From NCBI GenBank assembly GCA_035525055.1, contig DATLEZ010000021.1:1-41075 (forward strand): a DNA stretch of 41,075 nucleotides, written 5' to 3'. The stretch comes from DATEEG01 sp035525055. GTDB taxonomy: Bacteria > Actinomycetota > Acidimicrobiia > Spongiisociales > ZC4RG35. A program made the translations under genes and the position numbers. Every line of letters starts with the position of its first letter. Positions within the stretch are counted from its first letter, which is position 1. A model generated the notes under the pieces. It was not told the origin of the DNA and did not search any database. It saw only the letters and a program-made list of their open reading frames with translations. Shown here in pieces: positions 15,063-23,332 of this stretch.

Positions 15063-16823
15063 ATGTCCTTGTTGTCTGAGCTTTCGACCATTGTTGGGGA
15101 GGCCTTTGCTGCCGAAGGGATCGCGCCTGGCTTCGGCGGGGTTGTCGTCTCCCAGCGGCCCGAATTAGCCCAATTCCAGGCGAACGGGGCCATGGCCGCG
15201 GCCAAGGTCGCCGGAACCTCCCCCCGCGACCTCGCTCAGAGGATTGCCGATCGATTGGCACAGCATCCGAGGATCGCCAAGTCTGAAGTGGCCGGACCCG
15301 GGTTCATCAACCTGACCGTCACGGACGAGACCCTGGCCGGCGTCACCCAGCGGAGCGTGGAAGATCCTCGTCTCGGATTGGGCGAGATTGAGACCAAGAC
15401 GGTGCTGGTCGACTATGCCGGGCCCAACGTCGCCAAGGCTATGCACGTGGGTCATCTCCGCGCCACCATCATCGGTGATTCCCTTGCAAGGCTGTTCGCT
15501 CTTCGGGGGAACAAGGTCATCCGGGACCCGCACTTCGGTGACTGGGGCCTGCAGATGGGGCAGGTGATCGCCGAGATCGAGCGGAGACAACCTGACCTCC
15601 CCTACTTCGACCCGACTTTCGATGGCTCCTACCCAACCGAGTCACCCGTGACCCTGGTCGATCTCCAGGAGATCTACCCGGCCACGGCGGCACGAGCCGA
15701 AGCCGACTCAGATTGGGGTGAACGGGCCCGACAGATCACTGTCGATCTCCAGCAAGGTCGTCCTGGCTATATCGCACTTTGGCGGCATATGAAACGCGTA
15801 TCCGAAGAGAGCCAGCGAGCCGACTTCGCTCGCCTCGGTGTCGAGTTCGATCTCTGGTACGGCGAATCCGACGCCGCCGATCGCCTCGAACCGCTCGTAG
15901 CGCGCCTCAAGTCGGAGACCATCGCCGAAGAGAGCAGGGGTGCTCTCATCGTCCGAGTCGACGAACCCGCCGACAAGCGGGAGTTACCGCCGTTGATCCT
16001 CGAGAGCTCGGTCGGCGGTTATCTGTACTCGACAACGGATCTTGCCACCATCGAGTTGCGCCGCGACCTCGGGGCTGAGTTGGTCCTCTACGTGGTCGAT
16101 GCCCGGCAGTCGGATCATTTCGAACTCGTCTTCAGGGCTGCCCGCAAGGCAGGCATCGCCCCGGAGTGGATGACCCTCGAACACATTCGGTTCGGGACGA
16201 TGAACGGCAAGGACGGCAAGCCGTTCAAGACCCGGGCCGGCGGCGTGGTCAGTCTGTCCGATCTGATCGACCTAATCGAAGACGCCGCTCGACGCCGCCT
16301 GGCCGAGGCCGACATCGCCCAGGACTACCCGCCTGAAGAACGAGAGCGGATCGCCCACCAGGTAGGTGTAGCTGCACTCAAGTTCGGCGACCTCATCAAC
16401 AACCGCGTGTCGGACTACACCTTCGATCTCGACCGCTTCTCATCTTTCGAAGGCAAGACTGGCCCCTATCTTCAGTACGGAGCGGTGCGCATCCGATCGA
16501 TCCAGAAGAGGGCGGCCGATCGAGGGCTCGTCCCGGGACCCATCCTCGAACCAGCGGTCGACTCCGAACGCAACCTCATGCTCGAACTGGCCCGCCTTCC
16601 CGACGTGATCGACCGAACCGCCGAACTGCGGGCACCCAACCATCTCGCCGAGTTCGCCCACTCACTGGCTGCGGTGTGGAACCGCTTCTATGACCAGTGC
16701 CATATCCTTGATGAGCCTGATGCCGGACGACAAGCGTCCTGGCTGGCACTTGCCGACCTCACCCTCCGGGCCCTATCGACAAGCCTCGACCTGCTCGGCA
16801 TCGAAGTGCCTGACAGGATGTGA
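15063..16823 (+). CDS. argS: Arginyl-tRNA synthetase
   Basis: 586 residues, class Ia synthetase that charges tRNA-Arg. The N-terminal Arg-tRNA synthetase domain is followed by VDYAGPNVAKAMHVGHLRATIIGDSLARL, with the HIGH motif as HVGH. The KMSK site is degenerate (GKPFKTRAGGVVSLSDLID), as is usual for ArgRS. The C-terminal DALR anticodon-binding domain covers about the last 120 residues (GPYLQYGAVRIRSIQKRA onward) and ends in LRALSTSLDLLGIEVPDRM, typical of the family. Start ATG 15063 follows a GGGGGG stretch; earlier in-frame codons fall in repeat C. The GNAT gene follows after 7 nt. Confidence 0.95.
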   Translation: MSLLSELSTIVGEAFAAEGIAPGFGGVVVSQRPELAQFQANGAMAAAKVAGTSPRDLAQRIADRLAQHPRIAKSEVAGPGFINLTVTDETLAGVTQRSVEDPRLGLGEIETKTVLVDYAGPNVAKAMHVGHLRATIIGDSLARLFALRGNKVIRDPHFGDWGLQMGQVIAEIERRQPDLPYFDPTFDGSYPTESPVTLVDLQEIYPATAARAEADSDWGERARQITVDLQQGRPGYIALWRHMKRVSEESQRADFARLGVEFDLWYGESDAADRLEPLVARLKSETIAEESRGALIVRVDEPADKRELPPLILESSVGGYLYSTTDLATIELRRDLGAELVLYVVDARQSDHFELVFRAARKAGIAPEWMTLEHIRFGTMNGKDGKPFKTRAGGVVSLSDLIDLIEDAARRRLAEADIAQDYPPEERERIAHQVGVAALKFGDLINNRVSDYTFDLDRFSSFEGKTGPYLQYGAVRIRSIQKRAADRGLVPGPILEPAVDSERNLMLELARLPDVIDRTAELRAPNHLAEFAHSLAAVWNRFYDQCHILDEPDAGRQASWLALADLTLRALSTSLDLLGIEVPDRM

Positions 16824-16830
16824 TGGCGGC

Positions 16831-17718
16831 GTGAAAGGGATCACGATCAGACCGGGACGGATCGAAGACGCCGAAAGAGTCCGTTCATTCACCGAGGACA
16901 CCTTCGAATGGGGTGACTATGTCGGCCGCGAATTTCCCACCTGGCTCGGTAACCCCGACGAACTCGCCATCGTCGCCGCCGACGACGAAGGGGCACCTGT
17001 TGCCGTCGCCCGGGTCGGGGTCCTGTCTGATGCTGAGGCGTGGCTATCCGGGGCTCGAGTCCACCCGGAGCACCGCCGGCAAGGAATCGGATCGGTCATG
17101 AACGATTTCGCAGTCGACTGGGCCAGGGAACGCGGGGCCAAAGTCATCCGGCTCTCGACCGAAGAGACGAACACTGCGGCGCAGCGGCAGGTAGAGAAGC
17201 TCGGCTACCGCAAAGTCGCCCGGTTCGCGCTTGCAGTACGAGCAATCGAACCAAAGACACCTCCCGGGGCCGGAACCGGCTCCAACGGTGGGCGCCGCCT
17301 TCCCGGGCCCGAGCGGCTCGACCTGGCGCCGTCGGCCGAATCCGATCCCGCCTACCTGGTCTGGTCGACAGGGGACCAGGCCCGCGTCGGCCACCAACTG
17401 TTTCCGGCCGATGGCTGGTCATTCCGTCGCTTGCGACCGGGCGACCTCGTGGCCGCCGCCAAAGCCCGGCGACTGTGGACCAGTCCGTCGGCCTGGGTAG
17501 TGACCGAAGAAGAGGACAAAGAAATGTGGATCGCCCTCTTCATCACAACTATCGAAGACGCCGACCGTGCCGCCGTTGCGCTAGTCGACCTGGCCCAGGA
17601 ACGGGAGGCCGGACTGTTGCGGGTGATGATTCCGAGAGTCGACTGGCTCGAAGAAGCCCTGCAACGCCAGGGCTTCCAACTAGCCCACCCCAACTTCATC
17701 TACGAGAAGGCGCTCTGA
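16831..17718 (+). CDS. GNAT-family N-acetyltransferase
   Basis: 295 residues from GTG 16831, 7 nt after argS. Residues 1-135 form a clear GNAT domain: VKGITIRPGRIEDAERV, the acetyl-CoA loop RVHPEHRRQGIGSVMNDFA, and KLGYRKVARFAL at the end of the fold. The second half (about 165-295) looks like a decayed second GNAT lobe without an R/Q-x-x-G-x-G/A loop, ending in LQRQGFQLAHPNFIYEKAL. The acceptor is unknown. Its place directly behind argS suggests co-expression only. Repeat element D starts 2 nt after the stop. Confidence 0.85.
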   Translation: MKGITIRPGRIEDAERVRSFTEDTFEWGDYVGREFPTWLGNPDELAIVAADDEGAPVAVARVGVLSDAEAWLSGARVHPEHRRQGIGSVMNDFAVDWARERGAKVIRLSTEETNTAAQRQVEKLGYRKVARFALAVRAIEPKTPPGAGTGSNGGRRLPGPERLDLAPSAESDPAYLVWSTGDQARVGHQLFPADGWSFRRLRPGDLVAAAKARRLWTSPSAWVVTEEEDKEMWIALFITTIEDADRAAVALVDLAQEREAGLLRVMIPRVDWLEEALQRQGFQLAHPNFIYEKAL

Positions 17719-17720
17719 TC

Positions 17721-17848
17721 GTAGGCAGTAGGCAGCAGGCAGCAGGCAGTAGGCGGAAGGCGGAACCGCCAGGCGGAAGGCGGAAGGCGGAAGACGCCAG
17801 ACGCCAATGGAGTGAATTCACGACGTACGACGTACCACGTACCACGCA
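17721..17848. repeat. Heptamer-repeat region D (three unit types)
   Basis: Three successive 7-bp families are present: GTAGGCA/GCAGGCA (17721-17755), GAAGGCG with variants (17756-17803, one 6-nt unit) and CGACGTA/CCACGTA (17821-17848). The period stays 7 while the unit changes. It fills the gap between the convergent GNAT gene and the membrane protein gene, beginning 2 nt after one stop and ending at the other. Unlike A-C, a single long hairpin is not obvious. Confidence 0.85.
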
Positions 17849-17849
17849 T

Positions 17850-18479
17850 TCAGCGGAGCAGGATCACCGCGACTATCCATGTTGCGAACATGATCGGTAG
17901 GTCGGTTTCCTCCGCAGAGTCGCCGAGAATCCTCGATTGGTGGACTCCCCAGGCGAGCGGCACTCCGATGAGGGCCACGGGCCAGAGAGCCGCCTGCCCG
18001 GTCGTTCTGATCAGTTCGACCCCGGTCAGGAGGGGAGCCGAGAGGTCGTCTGCGAACTGACCGAGGCGATCCGCCACCGCCGTCAGGATGATCCCCACTG
18101 CGACCGACGCCAGGGCCCGGCCAATCGCCCGTTCGTGCTCGTTGTGCGGGCTGAAAGTGCTGGCCCGCCGGGCCGGCCCTTCAGATGCGATCCCCATCGA
18201 GAAGGTGCCGACCACCCCGAGGACCAGAGCCGAGACAAGCACGGATCCGGTCGACAGGTTGGTCTCGACGTCGACGACATCGAAACCCGCCAGCAACACC
18301 GCCATCCCGAGCCCAACCAGTGCGGCCCCGAGTGTGAAAAGGCCCAAATCGAGCATCGTGGCGAATGAGTTGATGGCAAGTCGCGTGTAGTAGCGCCATC
18401 CGGTGCTGGTTCTGTCGGTCAGGATGCTCCCGGTTGCCTCGATCAATCCGTCACTCGCATTCACGCCAGAATAAACCAT
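17850..18479 (-). CDS. Integral membrane protein of unknown function
   Basis: 209 residues with four to five hydrophobic helices (around residues 45-70, 80-102, 118-138, 158-176 and 194-208). The protein ends almost immediately after the last helix. No known motif is recognised. Its ATG is 6 nt after the glcF stop on the same strand, so it is the last gene of the glcDEF transcript. A role in transport or membrane attachment of the glycolate oxidase would fit the position but is only a guess. Confidence 0.65.
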   Translation of the reverse strand: MVYSGVNASDGLIEATGSILTDRTSTGWRYYTRLAINSFATMLDLGLFTLGAALVGLGMAVLLAGFDVVDVETNLSTGSVLVSALVLGVVGTFSMGIASEGPARRASTFSPHNEHERAIGRALASVAVGIILTAVADRLGQFADDLSAPLLTGVELIRTTGQAALWPVALIGVPLAWGVHQSRILGDSAEETDLPIMFATWIVAVILLR

Positions 18480-18485
18480 CGGAGG

Positions 18486-19700
18486 TCACGGTCCCGGGTC
18501 GCTGAGAGCTTCCAGGTAGAGCTCGATGGGATGGGCGATCCTATAAGTTGGCCCCAGTTGGAACCGGAGCTGGAGCTCACAACCAGGATTGGCCGATGCC
18601 ACGAGGTTTGACCCGCTCGCTCTCACCTGATCTGCCTTGCGGTGCCCGAGCTCGGTGGAAGCCTCCGGTCGCAGCAGGCTGTAGATCCCAGCCGCGCCGC
18701 AGCAGAGCCCATCAGGGTCGATCTCGACCGGCGTGTAGCCGGCGGCGGTAAGGATGGCCCGGGGCGCGGCCATGATCCTCTGCGCGTGCCGAAGATGGCA
18801 CGGGTCCTGGACGGCAACATCACCCCGGGGGCGATCGAGCCGCGGCAAGTGGCCTGCTTCGATGAGCCCGGCCACGACCTCGGTGACGTCCCGAGCATCG
18901 CCCGCCAGTTTGGCGCCGTCAATGAAGTGGTCGTAGTCGCGCAGATGGGCGCTGCATCCAGCCGCAGTTGCTACGACTAGGTCGAAGTCGCGAAAAGCCT
19001 CGACATTTTTGCGAGCCAGGCGGATTGCTTCCGGCATCGCCCCATCGTGTGCAGCCAGGGCACCACAACACGTCTGATTCGGAGGTGAGATGACTTCATA
19101 CCCGGCGCGGGTCAGCAGCTCTTCGGCAGCGCGGTTCACCTCACCGAACCACGAGTCCATCACACACCCTCGCAGAAAGCCGACCCGCCCGAGGGTCCCC
19201 GCCACTCGCATGCCGGATGCCGGGCGCGCCGGCTTGATCGGCCTGAGGCCATCGAAACCAGACCGCAACCTGGCGGGCAACAGCCGCTGGAACCGGAGTC
19301 GTTGCGTCAGCGAGATCAGAAACGTCACCAGTGCCATCAGCCGGCGGCTCGGCAGCAGGCTGCCGAGAGCGAAGTGACGGACCCTCCTTCCGAGGCGTGG
19401 GCGCTGTGCAGCCACCTCGGCTCTGGCGCCTTCCATGGCTCGGCCGTAGGGCACCAGACTCGGACACACCGCCTCACACGCACGACAGTTCAAGCAGAAG
19501 GACATCGCCTCCTCGAAGTCGGCATCAAGTTCCACGACCCCGGCGGCCACCGCGCTCATCGCCGCCAGTCGCCCGCGAGGCGAGGCAGTCTCCAAACCGG
19601 TGAGCCGGAAGGTCGGACAGTGGGGAAGGCAGAGGCCGCATTGGACGCAGGCGGACAATTCGGCCCGCGTGGGACGGAACTCGGTGACCCAGGCCGTCAC
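18486..19700 (-). CDS. glcF: Glycolate oxidase iron-sulfur subunit
   Basis: 404 residues from GTG 19700, one nucleotide after the glcE stop. Two [4Fe-4S] motifs near the N-terminus, CVQCGLCLPHCP and CLNCRACEAVCP, are followed by two cysteine-rich CCG domains (GFLRGCVMD...CCGALAAHDG and DPCHLRHAQRI...CCGAAGIYSLLRP). This is the electron-transfer subunit that passes electrons from the flavin subunits GlcD/GlcE to the membrane quinone pool. The order glcD-glcE-glcF with overlaps supports the name. Confidence 0.93.
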   Translation of the reverse strand: MTAWVTEFRPTRAELSACVQCGLCLPHCPTFRLTGLETASPRGRLAAMSAVAAGVVELDADFEEAMSFCLNCRACEAVCPSLVPYGRAMEGARAEVAAQRPRLGRRVRHFALGSLLPSRRLMALVTFLISLTQRLRFQRLLPARLRSGFDGLRPIKPARPASGMRVAGTLGRVGFLRGCVMDSWFGEVNRAAEELLTRAGYEVISPPNQTCCGALAAHDGAMPEAIRLARKNVEAFRDFDLVVATAAGCSAHLRDYDHFIDGAKLAGDARDVTEVVAGLIEAGHLPRLDRPRGDVAVQDPCHLRHAQRIMAAPRAILTAAGYTPVEIDPDGLCCGAAGIYSLLRPEASTELGHRKADQVRASGSNLVASANPGCELQLRFQLGPTYRIAHPIELYLEALSDPGP

Positions 19701-19701
19701 G

Positions 19702-20814
19702 TCAGATTCCTCCCGGGAGACGGCCCGGGTTGATGACCCGCTGCGGATCGAAAGCACTGATCAGGCGGCGTTGAAGATCCAACGCGGGAGGCGGCGTGCC
19801 CCACGGATCGAATCGTTCGTAGACCGACTCCGGTGCGTTAGTAACAACCAGTCTTCCGCCGACGGACTCCGCCCAGCGACGGAGGTCGACCATGCCGTCG
19901 AGACGGTCAGCCGAGAAAGCGACCTCGCCGACTGTCATTTGGGCAATCCTCATGGCATCAGCGGGGAGGCGGCCGATGGCTGATTCCAACATCGACGGTG
20001 AGACTCTTAGTGACCAGGTGGTTTCACCCGGAAGTGGACCCGGCCAAACGAGGCCCTCCTCTCTGGCGCCTCCCACTCTGGTGGCTTGTGACTCGACCTC
20101 CGCTTGGGTCCCTGCCAGGAAAATCCTCGTGTTGTTCAGATCGGCCAGCACCGAGAGCGGCCGGTAGACAAGCCCAGCGCGGGCCGGGTCCTCGAGGGTG
20201 ATCGTGGTCGACGCGTTCGGTTGCGGCCACAATTTCAGACAGGCCGAGACGACCACCCCGAGAGAGCCGAACGAACCTACGACCAGACGAGGAAGGTCGT
20301 AGCCGGTCACGTTCTTGACGACCCGCCCTCCCGCCTTCACGATGCGGCCGTCCCCGGTCACGACCGTGATCTCAAGGATGCGATCGCGGGTGGGGCCGTA
20401 TCGGCCTCGTCGGTAGCCAGATATCCCTGCAGCCAGCACTCCACCGACCGTGGCATCTCCTGCGGTCTCGGGCAGGACCGCCGTCTGGCCGCGAGCCGCC
20501 AGGCGCGACTCGAGATCCGCCACTCCCATTCCACCCTCGATCACGACGGTCATGTCATCCGGTTCCCAGGCGAGCAGGCGATTGAGCCTGGAGGTCGAGA
20601 TCACCAGGTCGGGTTCGATCCGATGTCCAAGTCCCTGATGGGTTCCTCCACCCCAAACGAGGACCTTGAGACCGCCCGCTGATGCTCCAGCCAGAAGTTC
20701 GGCAAACTCCTCAGGGGTGGACGGCGCCGCGGTTATCTCGGCGTCGGGAAGCCCGGGGACATCCGCCTTCATCCTCGATGCGATCAGGGAGAGCCCGGCG
20801 CGGATCGAAGTCAC
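19702..20814 (-). CDS. glcE: Glycolate oxidase FAD-binding subunit
   Basis: 370 residues. The GTG start at 20814 overlaps the glcD stop as GTGA. It has the FAD_binding_4 half-domain (VLVWGGGTHQGLGHRIEPDLVISTSRLNRL, then PETAGDATVGGVLAAGISGYRRGRYGPTRDRILEITVVTGDGRIVKAGGRVVKNVTGYDL) and a short C-terminal part with FDPQRVINPGRLPGG. This length and domain set fit GlcE, a shortened paralogue of GlcD, rather than an independent oxidase. Confidence 0.92.
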   Translation of the reverse strand: MTSIRAGLSLIASRMKADVPGLPDAEITAAPSTPEEFAELLAGASAGGLKVLVWGGGTHQGLGHRIEPDLVISTSRLNRLLAWEPDDMTVVIEGGMGVADLESRLAARGQTAVLPETAGDATVGGVLAAGISGYRRGRYGPTRDRILEITVVTGDGRIVKAGGRVVKNVTGYDLPRLVVGSFGSLGVVVSACLKLWPQPNASTTITLEDPARAGLVYRPLSVLADLNNTRIFLAGTQAEVESQATRVGGAREEGLVWPGPLPGETTWSLRVSPSMLESAIGRLPADAMRIAQMTVGEVAFSADRLDGMVDLRRWAESVGGRLVVTNAPESVYERFDPWGTPPPALDLQRRLISAFDPQRVINPGRLPGGI

Positions 20815-22220
20815 ACCCAGGCACCGTCGGGAAGCTTGCCCCCGACATCGAAGCATCGGGACCCGAGCGGCAGCACTTTGCCAGGGTTGAAGAGGCCGGT
20901 GGGATCGAAGGCCTCTTTGAGGCGGGCCTGGGCGTCGAGATCGACGGGTGAGAACATCAGCGGCATCAGATCACGCTTCTCGCGACCGATGCCGTGCTCA
21001 CCCGAGAGTGCGCCTCCCAACCTCACGCACAGTTCGACAAGTTCGTCGGCCGCGGCCTGCACCTTCTCGAGCATTCCCGGCTCGCTGGCGTCGAAGGCCA
21101 TCAAGGGGTGGAGGTTGCCGTCGCCGGCATGGAAGACGTTGAGCATGGTCAGACCGTGCTTGTCGCCGATCCGATAGACGGCCTCCATCGTCTCGACGAG
21201 CTTGGTGCGTGGCACCACCGTGTCGTGCAGGTAGTAGTTGGGTGCGGCTTGGGCGACGGCTCCGAAAGCCGACTTCCGTCCTTTCCAGAGAAGGGCTCGC
21301 TCGGCTTCGTCGGCTGCGACTCTCACTTCGGCGTGATTCTCGAGGGCCACTCGGCGAATGAGTTCGGCCTCAGCTTCGACGGCGGCGGTCTCACCAACCA
21401 CCTCGGCTAGAAGGATGGCGGCGGCCTCGGTGGGCAAGCCGGCGTGGAGCCAGTTCTCAACAGCCTGGGTCATGGCCTTGTCCATCATCTCCAATGCAGC
21501 CGGAACGACTCCCGCAGCGATGACACCAGACACGGTGGCGGCGGCGTCCGCCACCGAATCGAACCAGGCCAGGAGGGTCCGAACGTCGGGTGAGTTGGCC
21601 GTGAGCTTCACCAACGCCCTGGTGACGATCGCCAACGTGCCTTCCGATCCGACGAGCACGCCGCGCAGGTCGAGACCGATCTCGTCGGGCGCCGACGAAC
21701 CGACAACCGTGACAGTGCCATCGGCCAAGACCACTTCGAGAGCCAGCACATGGTTGACGGTCGAGCCTTCTGCAAGGCAATGGGGCCCGCCCGAGTTGTT
21801 GGCGACGTTGCCCCCGATGGTGCAGGCGGCCTGCGAGGAAGGATCGGGGGCGAAATGGAGACCGAGACCTGCCGTTGCCCGCGAGAGATCGAGATTGATA
21901 ACACCGGGACCTACCCAGGCCGTGCGATTAACGGGGTCGATCTCGTGGATCTGATTCATGCGGGTGGTGGAGAGAACGATCCCGCCCGCGAGTGGGACCG
22001 CTCCCGCCGCCAGACCGGTTCCGGCACCGCGGGCGACGATCGAGACGCCGTGGCGGTTGGCAATGCGAACCACTTCCTGGACTTCCCCGGTAGTGACGGG
22101 AACCACCACCACCGTCGCCTCACCCCGGAAAACCCCAGCGTCTTTCGAGTAGAGATGCCTCGCCAGCGGAGACACCAAAACGCTCTCGTCCCCGAGAACC
22201 GCCCTCAACTCTTCGATCAT
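20811..22220 (-). CDS. glcD: Glycolate oxidase catalytic FAD subunit
   Basis: 469 residues from ATG 22220. It oxidises glycolate (or D-lactate) to the 2-oxoacid. The PCMH-type FAD domain covers about residues 35-210 (VARGAGTGLAAGAVPLAGGIV, GLHFAPDPSSQAACTIGGNVANNSGGPHCLAEG), and the FAD-oxidase C domain follows with NVFHAGDGNLHPLMAFD and LSGEHGIGREKRDLMPLMF. D-lactate and 2-hydroxyglutarate dehydrogenases share this fold, but the presence of glcE and glcF decides for a three-subunit glycolate-type enzyme. It is downstream of a DUF559 gene and a palindrome, so it probably has its own promoter near 22225-22290. Confidence 0.92.
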   Translation of the reverse strand: MIEELRAVLGDESVLVSPLARHLYSKDAGVFRGEATVVVVPVTTGEVQEVVRIANRHGVSIVARGAGTGLAAGAVPLAGGIVLSTTRMNQIHEIDPVNRTAWVGPGVINLDLSRATAGLGLHFAPDPSSQAACTIGGNVANNSGGPHCLAEGSTVNHVLALEVVLADGTVTVVGSSAPDEIGLDLRGVLVGSEGTLAIVTRALVKLTANSPDVRTLLAWFDSVADAAATVSGVIAAGVVPAALEMMDKAMTQAVENWLHAGLPTEAAAILLAEVVGETAAVEAEAELIRRVALENHAEVRVAADEAERALLWKGRKSAFGAVAQAAPNYYLHDTVVPRTKLVETMEAVYRIGDKHGLTMLNVFHAGDGNLHPLMAFDASEPGMLEKVQAAADELVELCVRLGGALSGEHGIGREKRDLMPLMFSPVDLDAQARLKEAFDPTGLFNPGKVLPLGSRCFDVGGKLPDGAWV

Positions 22221-22225
22221 TCCTT

Positions 22226-22267
22226 GTTTTTATCACCCAGAGGACGCGTATAACGCGTCCTCTGGGT
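22226..22267. repeat. Palindromic repeat, left copy flanking the DUF559 gene
   Basis: ACCCAGAGGACGCGT (22235-22249), loop ATA, ACGCGTCCTCTGGGT (22253-22267): a perfect 15-bp stem. Together with GTTTTTATC (22226-22234) it is the mirror image of the right copy at 23283-23324. The outer 23 bases of the two copies are perfect inverted repeats. Neither strand has a U-run on the side needed for a Rho-independent terminator. Confidence 0.85.
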
Positions 22268-22290
22268 CGCAAAAGAGTCGAATCACCGGA

Positions 22291-23238
22291 TCAGGCCGCC
22301 GTCAGAAGGAGCTTCCGAGCGTCACGGACTCGTTCAACGACGAGCCAAGGGGTGTAGAAGATCTCGTGGTCCCAGACATCGATGACCGTCAGACCCATCC
22401 TCTCGTGGCGGGCTCGGCAAGCTTCGTAGGCCTGTCGATCGAGCAACGCAGAGTGATAGCGCTCACTGAGGATCTCAATGACCAATGGGCACTCGCGGTC
22501 GAGGAAATCGACCCGTCCGCTCCATTCCTCGTCGTCAATGTCAACCTGCCGACGAAGCGTGGTGACCCCGCCCTTCACCATGATCTCATCGAAACGGTGC
22601 TCCAGATTTGATGCCGGCGGGGTCACGGCTCCGGATCGCTCGGCGCGGAGCTTTCGCATCAGCACTGTCCCATCCCGCCCCGGTCGCCCGAATTCGTACA
22701 ACAAACGGTCGACGGTTGCCCCATCGAGAAGGCCGAGGGACCAGGCGTTGTCGAGCGCCCGAGCCACGCGATCAGAATTGAGTGTCCCTGCCAGCTGATA
22801 GACGGCGAGACCCGGAGAAACGACCGGGATGCCGTCTAGTTGTCTCCGGCACCACTCCGGAATTTTCGTTGCGTGATGGACGACGACAGCACCGCCGTCT
22901 TCTTCCCAATGTCGGTTCCTCTCGACGGACACGTGGACCTTGTCGAGCCTGAAGCCGGCGATCCCCCACCACGCCGCGGCGGTGGTGTGCGAGAGAAGGG
23001 TTCCAACACCGACGTGCAGCAACGGGACCATCAGCGTGCGGCCGCTGGAATCGGGGGTGCCCGGGATCCCAAGGACCCTCGAGGTGACGATCTCGAGTTG
23101 CCCGTTGCGGATTCGCCTGGTCACCCGCTGATCGCTGATGCCCGCCTCTCGCAGTTGCCGGCGGGCGACAAGCCCGAATTGGTTAACACCCAGGCTTGCT
23201 ATCAACCCCCGGATTTCCACCGCATGACCATGCCGCAT
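22291..23238 (-). CDS. AbiEi-like winged-helix plus DUF559/Vsr-fold protein
   Basis: 315 residues from ATG 23238. The N-terminal 60 residues (GVNQFGLVARRQLREAGISDQRVTRRIRNGQLEIV) match the winged-helix domain of type IV antitoxin AbiEi proteins. The middle part includes LLSHTTAAAWWGI and VHHATKIP. The C-terminal 100 residues resemble the DUF559 restriction-endonuclease-like fold: GRVDFLDRECPLVIEILSERYH...DRQAYEACRARHERMGLTVIDVW. Asp and Glu of the core are there, but the usual E-x-D/K is E-I-L, so activity is uncertain. Many actinobacteria carry several such genes of unknown role. No AbiEii toxin is adjacent. The gene is enclosed by inverted palindromes and breaks a catabolic run, which points to mobility. 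Confidence 0.8.
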   Translation of the reverse strand: MRHGHAVEIRGLIASLGVNQFGLVARRQLREAGISDQRVTRRIRNGQLEIVTSRVLGIPGTPDSSGRTLMVPLLHVGVGTLLSHTTAAAWWGIAGFRLDKVHVSVERNRHWEEDGGAVVVHHATKIPEWCRRQLDGIPVVSPGLAVYQLAGTLNSDRVARALDNAWSLGLLDGATVDRLLYEFGRPGRDGTVLMRKLRAERSGAVTPPASNLEHRFDEIMVKGGVTTLRRQVDIDDEEWSGRVDFLDRECPLVIEILSERYHSALLDRQAYEACRARHERMGLTVIDVWDHEIFYTPWLVVERVRDARKLLLTAA

Positions 23239-23282
23239 TGCTGACTGGGTTGGAAGAGGGCTGTTGTCGAACCGCTTTAGCC

Positions 23283-23324
23283 ACCCAGAGGACGCGCTAT
23301 GCGCGTCCTCTGGGTGATAAAAAC
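23283..23324. repeat. Palindromic repeat, right copy flanking the DUF559 gene
   Basis: ACCCAGAGGACGCGC (23283-23297), loop TAT, GCGCGTCCTCTGGGT (23301-23315), then GATAAAAAC (23316-23324). It is the inverted partner of the copy at 22226-22267; bases 23302-23324 are exactly complementary to 22226-22248. It ends 8 nt before the hyuB stop. Confidence 0.85.
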
Positions 23325-23332
23325 GATGTTTT

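Noticed and set aside
22226..22267. Rho-independent terminators at the DUF559 gene ends
   Set aside because: The T-rich side lies before the stem on the plus strand and would be A-rich after it on the minus strand; neither direction gives a stem followed by a U-run at the left copy, and the same holds for the right copy.
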